From positions 1 to 9,609 of the forward strand of contig JBGSYQ010000403.1 of the NCBI GenBank assembly GCA_041750795.1: a stretch of DNA of 9,609 nt, in the 5' to 3' direction. The notes under the pieces are model-generated. The model saw only the letters and a program-made list of their open reading frames with translations, was not told the origin of the DNA and made no database searches. Of this stretch, positions 6,046 to 9,609 are shown piece after piece (position 1 is the stretch's first letter; each line of letters begins with the position of its first letter). Position numbers and translations under genes: made by a program. The DNA comes from JTS-RE94 sp041750795 (GTDB lineage: Bacteria > Planctomycetota > Planctomycetia > Pirellulales > PALSA-1355).

Positions 6046-6530
6046 CAATGGTTCGACTCACCCGATCCGATCGGCCCCACGGAGCTCGGCAAGCCGGACG
6101 AGCGCGCCGACCTGGATGCGCGTCGCTCGCGCAGCGCATCGATGCTCAAGGGGCCCGCGCCCATCGCCGTCAAAAACACCAGCCCGCCGGCGATCGAGAC
6201 GTTCTTCATGAATTGAATCATCTGGCCCTGGGCCTGATCCTCGGGCACGGCCCAAAAGTTGTGCATGATGACCGACACGGGCACCAGGAAGAGCAGCAGC
6301 ACGGTTGCGCCCCAGCGGGCATACAGCCCCAATACGACCAACACGGCGCCGACGAGCTCCAGTCCTACGGCGATCGACAAGAGCACGTCGGGGGCGGGCA
6401 AGCCGCGGTCGGCCATCATTTCCGCGGTGCCTTGCCACCCTTGCAGCTTGCCGACGGCGCTCATGATAAAGATCAGCGCCAACAACAAGCGGCCGATCGG
6501 CGCCAGCCATCCGACGGGATGCGGTGACAT
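6045..6530 (-). CDS. DoxX-family membrane protein
   Basis: The 161-residue product shows the DoxX layout of four membrane segments: about 9-27 (GRLLLALIFIMSAVGKL), 49-69, 73-89 and 106-124. Typical family features are GKLQGW after the first segment, GLELVGAVLVVLGLYARWGA (56-75), HNFW (90-93) and QFMKNVSIAGGL (106-117). DoxX proteins are inner-membrane proteins; some are tied to quinone or thiosulfate oxidation or to redox stress, but most have no proven activity. The ATG at 6530 has GGAGG 7 nt upstream; the frame runs open to 6803, but the upstream part looks non-coding and crosses the ppdK promoter. The last 25 residues are a polar Ser/Gly/Arg tail. It is the first gene of a two-gene unit with the CPBP protease. 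Confidence 0.9.
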   Translation of the reverse strand: MSPHPVGWLAPIGRLLLALIFIMSAVGKLQGWQGTAEMMADRGLPAPDVLLSIAVGLELVGAVLVVLGLYARWGATVLLLFLVPVSVIMHNFWAVPEDQAQGQMIQFMKNVSIAGGLVFLTAMGAGPLSIDALRERRASRSARSSGLPSSVGPIGSGESNH

Positions 6531-6578
6531 GGAGAGTCCTCCCATGGATTTCGTCAGCAATGGTTCGCCACGACACTC

Positions 6579-6584
6579 ATTGTA
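6579..6584 (-). promoter_or_regulatory. Possible -10 element for the doxX-cpbp unit
   Basis: TACAAT reads on the minus strand at 6584-6579, about 50 nt before the doxX-type ATG, a suitable distance for a short leader. No good -35 is present at 16-18 nt, so this is only a candidate. Confidence 0.3.
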
Positions 6585-6715
6585 CGCATCCGCGCCGAAC
6601 GCGGGGACACCGGTTGGCGCGCGGTGAGCCGCAGTGATCGGCATGCGAAAACCTGGGCCATTGTGTCGCGCCTCGAACCAAGCTATTTCCTTACTTTTCC
6701 ACGACTTAAGGCTGC

Positions 6716-6745
6716 TTGACGATGTGGGGGCGGTGCTGCTAGATT
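6716..6745 (+). promoter_or_regulatory. Sigma-70-type promoter of ppdK
   Basis: TTGACG (6716-6721) and TAGATT (6740-6745) are separated by 18 bp. The match to the housekeeping consensus is five of six at -35 and four of six at -10. Transcription would begin near 6752, leaving a leader of about 115 nt before the ATG. This is the best promoter I can see in the window. Confidence 0.55.
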
Positions 6746-6866
6746 GGCCCGCTTCGTATTGTCTTGCGCAGCGCGCGTACACCACGCCTCCCGGTTTGCG
6801 CAAAGGACCCCGTTCGCCGAAAGCTTGGGCGGACCCTCAATCACGCTTGCAGAGGATTTTGGTTTG

Positions 6867-9605
6867 ATGGCCAAGGAACAGAAGTACGTCTATTCGTTTG
6901 GACCCTCGGGCACGGATGGCAGCGCGGCGATGCGCGAGTTGCTGGGCGGCAAGGGGGCCAACCTGGCCGAAATGACCAACCTCGGCCTGCCCGTGCCGGC
7001 CGGATTTACCATCGGTACCAACATCTGCAACTACTACTACGACCACGAGCGGACCTATCCGGCCGAGCTGCGTGATTTGGTCGCCAAGGCCATGGCTAAG
7101 GTGGAAAAGGAGATGGGGGCGAAGTTCGGCTCGACCGAGAATCCGCTGCTGGTCTCGTGCCGGTCTGGCGCCCGCGATTCGATGCCGGGCATGATGGACA
7201 CCGTGCTCAACATCGGCCTGAACGACCAGACGGTCGAGGCGCTGGCCAGGCAATCGGGCAACGAGCGGTTCGCCTGGGACAGCTATCGCCGCTTCGTGCA
7301 GATGTATGGCGACGTGGTGCTGGACATGAAGCCCAAGACCAAGCACGACCACGATCCGTTCGAAGTGCTGCTCGACGCCAAGAAGAAAAAGGCCGGCGTA
7401 AAGAACGACTTCGAGCTGACCGCCGCGCAGTTGAAGGAGCTGGTCGCCGAGTTCAAGTCGGCCATCAAGGTAGGCACCGGCAAGGATTTTCCCAACGAGC
7501 CGATGGAGCAGGTCTGGGGCGCGATCGGCGCCGTCTTCGGCAGTTGGATGAACGACCGGGCCGTGGTCTATCGACGCACGTACGGCATTCCGCACGACTG
7601 GGGCACAGCCGTCAACGTGCAGGCCATGGTCTTCGGCAACCTGGGAGACGATTGCGCCACCGGCGTGGCCATGACGCGCGACGTGGCCCTGGGCGAGCCC
7701 GGCATCAACGGCGACTACCTGATCAATGCCCAGGGCGAAGACGTGGTGGCCGGTATTCGCACGCCCGAGCGCATCGAGGAAACGCTGCAAAAAGCGATGC
7801 CCAAGGGCTATGCCGAACTGGTCGAGATCGGCAAGAAGCTCGAGTCGCACTATCGCGACGTGCAGGACATCGAGTTCACGATCCAGCGCGGCAAGGTGTG
7901 GATGCTGCAAACCCGCAACGCCAAACGGACGGGGTTCGCCGCGGTGCGCATCGCCGTTGACCTGGTGAACGAGGGATTGATCGGCGAGGAAGACGCGCTC
8001 AGCGCGAAGCGCATTCCGGCCGACGACTTGAACCAGTTGCTACAGCCGATCAACGATCCCGAAAGCAAGCGGGCGGCGGTGTCTGCCGGGCGGCTGCTGG
8101 CCAAGGGCATCAACGCCGGTCCGGGCGCGGCGTCGGGCAAGATCTGCTTCCACGCATCCGACGCCGAGGCCGAGTGGCTCAAGGACAAGAACGTGCAGCT
8201 CATCCTGGTGCGCCGCGAGACCAGCCCGGAGGATCTGCGCGGCATGAAGATCGCCCAGGGCATTCTCACCGCATTTGGCGGCGCCAGCTCCCACGCGGCG
8301 CTGGTCAGCCGCCAGATGGGCAAGGCCTGCATCGTCGGTTGCGGCGAATTGAACATCGATTACATCGCAGCGACCGTGTCGGTCAACGGCAAGGTGCTCA
8401 AGGCCGGAGACGTCATCTCCATCGACGGCTTCACCGGCGAAGTCTTTGACGGCGCGATTGAAACGCGGCCCAGCGAGATCCTGGAAGTGCTGATTTCCAA
8501 GACGCTCAAGCCCGAGCAGGCCGGCACCTATCAGCGCTACGAGCAACTGATGCAGTGGGTCGACAAGCACCGCAAGCTCAAGGTGCGTGCCAACGCGGAC
8601 GAGCCCAAGCAAGCCACCGAAGCGATCGCTTTCGGCGCCGAGGGCATCGGACTGTGCCGCACCGAGCACATGTTCTTCGACCACATCGACGACTTCCGCG
8701 AAATGATCCTGGCCAACACGGTCGAAGATCGGGAAAAGGCCTTGCTCAAGCTGCTGCCTCACCAACGCAAGGATTTCGAGGGGCTGTTTCGCGCCATGGC
8801 CGGCCGGCCGGTGACCATCCGCCTGCTCGATCCGCCGCTGCACGAGTTTTTGCCGCACACGGCCAACGAGCAGGCCGAGTTGTCGAAGAAGATTGGCGTG
8901 CCGACCGAGGTCATTGCACGGCGCGTGCAAGAGTTGCACGAGTTCAATCCCATGCTCGGTCACCGCGGCTGCCGCTTGGGCATCGTCTATCCGGAAATCA
9001 CGCGGATGCAGGCCCGGGCCATCTTCGAGGCCGCTTGCGACATCAAGCGCGGCGGCAGCGACATCGTTCCGGAAGTGATGATTCCGCTGGCCGGCTTCGC
9101 CACGGAGTTTCACAACCAGGAGAAGATCGTACGAGAAACGGCCAGCAAGGTCTTCGCCGAGCAGGGCGTGCAGGTGGACTACCTGGTGGGCACGATGGTC
9201 GAGTTGCCGCGCGCGGCCGTCTGCGCGGATCAGATCGCACGGCACGCCGAGTTCTTCAGCTTTGGCACCAACGACCTGACGCAAACCACGCTGGGCATGA
9301 GCCGCGACGACTATGGCTCGTTCATCAACGAGTATCGCGAAATGGACGTCCTGCCGAACGATCCGTTCCAGACGATCGATCGCGACGGGGTCGGCGGGCT
9401 GATGAAGCTGGCCGTTGCCGGCGGACAACGCGTGCGGCCCGAGATCAAGCTGGGCATCTGCGGCGAACACGGCGGCGATCCGGCCAGCGTGATGTTCTGC
9501 CACGAGATCGGGCTGAACTACGTGAGCTGCTCGCCGTTTCGCGTGCCGATCGCGCGGCTGGCTGCGGCACAGGCGGCCGTGGCCGACGGCAAGTCCAAGC
9601 AATAA
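6867..9605 (+). CDS. ppdK: Pyruvate, phosphate dikinase
   Basis: The 912-residue enzyme interconverts pyruvate + ATP + Pi with PEP + AMP + PPi in the cytoplasm. The N-terminal ATP-grasp part holds GGKGANLAEM (27-36), CRSGARDSMPGMMDT (98-112) and LQTRN (347-351). The central swivelling domain holds GGASSHAALVSRQMGKACIVG with phospho-carrier H476. The C-terminal PEP/pyruvate barrel holds GLCRTEHMFF (R598), RLLDPPLHEF (R652), FSFGTNDLTQ (799-808), ICGEHGGDP and VSCSPFRVPIARL with catalytic C888. All expected active-site residues are present, and length is slightly above the usual 870-900. The ATG at 6867 has AGAGGA 10 nt upstream; an in-frame TTG at 6744 is rejected because it lies inside the likely -10. 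The residue two before the catalytic His, Thr in the regulated plant enzymes, is Ser here (S474). The gene appears to stand alone; the stop is 4 bases from the window's end. Confidence 0.98.
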   Translation: MAKEQKYVYSFGPSGTDGSAAMRELLGGKGANLAEMTNLGLPVPAGFTIGTNICNYYYDHERTYPAELRDLVAKAMAKVEKEMGAKFGSTENPLLVSCRSGARDSMPGMMDTVLNIGLNDQTVEALARQSGNERFAWDSYRRFVQMYGDVVLDMKPKTKHDHDPFEVLLDAKKKKAGVKNDFELTAAQLKELVAEFKSAIKVGTGKDFPNEPMEQVWGAIGAVFGSWMNDRAVVYRRTYGIPHDWGTAVNVQAMVFGNLGDDCATGVAMTRDVALGEPGINGDYLINAQGEDVVAGIRTPERIEETLQKAMPKGYAELVEIGKKLESHYRDVQDIEFTIQRGKVWMLQTRNAKRTGFAAVRIAVDLVNEGLIGEEDALSAKRIPADDLNQLLQPINDPESKRAAVSAGRLLAKGINAGPGAASGKICFHASDAEAEWLKDKNVQLILVRRETSPEDLRGMKIAQGILTAFGGASSHAALVSRQMGKACIVGCGELNIDYIAATVSVNGKVLKAGDVISIDGFTGEVFDGAIETRPSEILEVLISKTLKPEQAGTYQRYEQLMQWVDKHRKLKVRANADEPKQATEAIAFGAEGIGLCRTEHMFFDHIDDFREMILANTVEDREKALLKLLPHQRKDFEGLFRAMAGRPVTIRLLDPPLHEFLPHTANEQAELSKKIGVPTEVIARRVQELHEFNPMLGHRGCRLGIVYPEITRMQARAIFEAACDIKRGGSDIVPEVMIPLAGFATEFHNQEKIVRETASKVFAEQGVQVDYLVGTMVELPRAAVCADQIARHAEFFSFGTNDLTQTTLGMSRDDYGSFINEYREMDVLPNDPFQTIDRDGVGGLMKLAVAGGQRVRPEIKLGICGEHGGDPASVMFCHEIGLNYVSCSPFRVPIARLAAAQAAVADGKSKQ

Positions 9606-9609
9606 GTCC

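Noticed and set aside
6837..7910. A 357-codon minus frame inside ppdK
   Set aside because: His/Val/Leu-rich antisense shadow of a certain gene; same for the 520-codon frame at 8040-9602.

Overview
The window is GC-rich and gene-dense, and most likely comes from a planctomycete, probably of the Pirellulales/Pirellulaceae kind. The strongest pointer is the large cysteine-rich protein built of YTV repeats at the left edge, a family known mainly from Rhodopirellula and its relatives. Supporting signs are GTG starts and a PadR gene paired with a HAAS-type membrane protein. This assignment is an inference; no rRNA or other phylogenetic marker is present.

Layout from left to right. (1) 1-1454 (+): the C-terminal part of a YTV-repeat protein whose N-terminus lies outside the window, closed by a strong intrinsic terminator (1517-1556). 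(2) 1641-2944 (-): a gene with two fused DUF1801 domains, followed by a small gene resembling the antitoxin-like proteins of planctomycetes but with no toxin gene after it. (3) 2945-3438: mostly non-coding; 3064-3315 (-) holds an open frame that looks protein-like but lacks a good start, perhaps a gene remnant. (4) 3439-3966 (+): a GrpB/UPF0157 family protein. (5) 3967-4268: a 302-bp gap rich in symmetry, with two near-identical 18-bp dyads and a long inverted repeat ending just before the next ribosome binding site. (6) 4269-5316 (+): a PadR-type repressor overlapping a HAAS/DUF1700-like membrane protein. (7) 5350-5389: a hairpin between convergent genes. (8) 5410-6530 (-): a DoxX-family membrane protein and a CPBP (CAAX/Abi) intramembrane protease, joined by a TGATG stop/start overlap. 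(9) 6867-9605 (+): a complete pyruvate, phosphate dikinase gene (ppdK) with a recognisable promoter and a leader of roughly 115 nt.

Three small transcription units are likely: DUF1801 plus the antitoxin-like gene, PadR plus HAAS protein, and DoxX plus CPBP protease. The PadR unit has the classic form of a repressor and a membrane partner whose expression and function are linked. PPDK is central metabolism (pyruvate/PEP interconversion). The YTV protein is probably structural, at the cell surface.

I do not see a clear new defence system, mobile element, CRISPR array or RNA gene. The parts most worth a second look are the symmetric leader of the padR operon, the two-array design of the YTV protein, and the orphan antitoxin-like gene with its competing starts.
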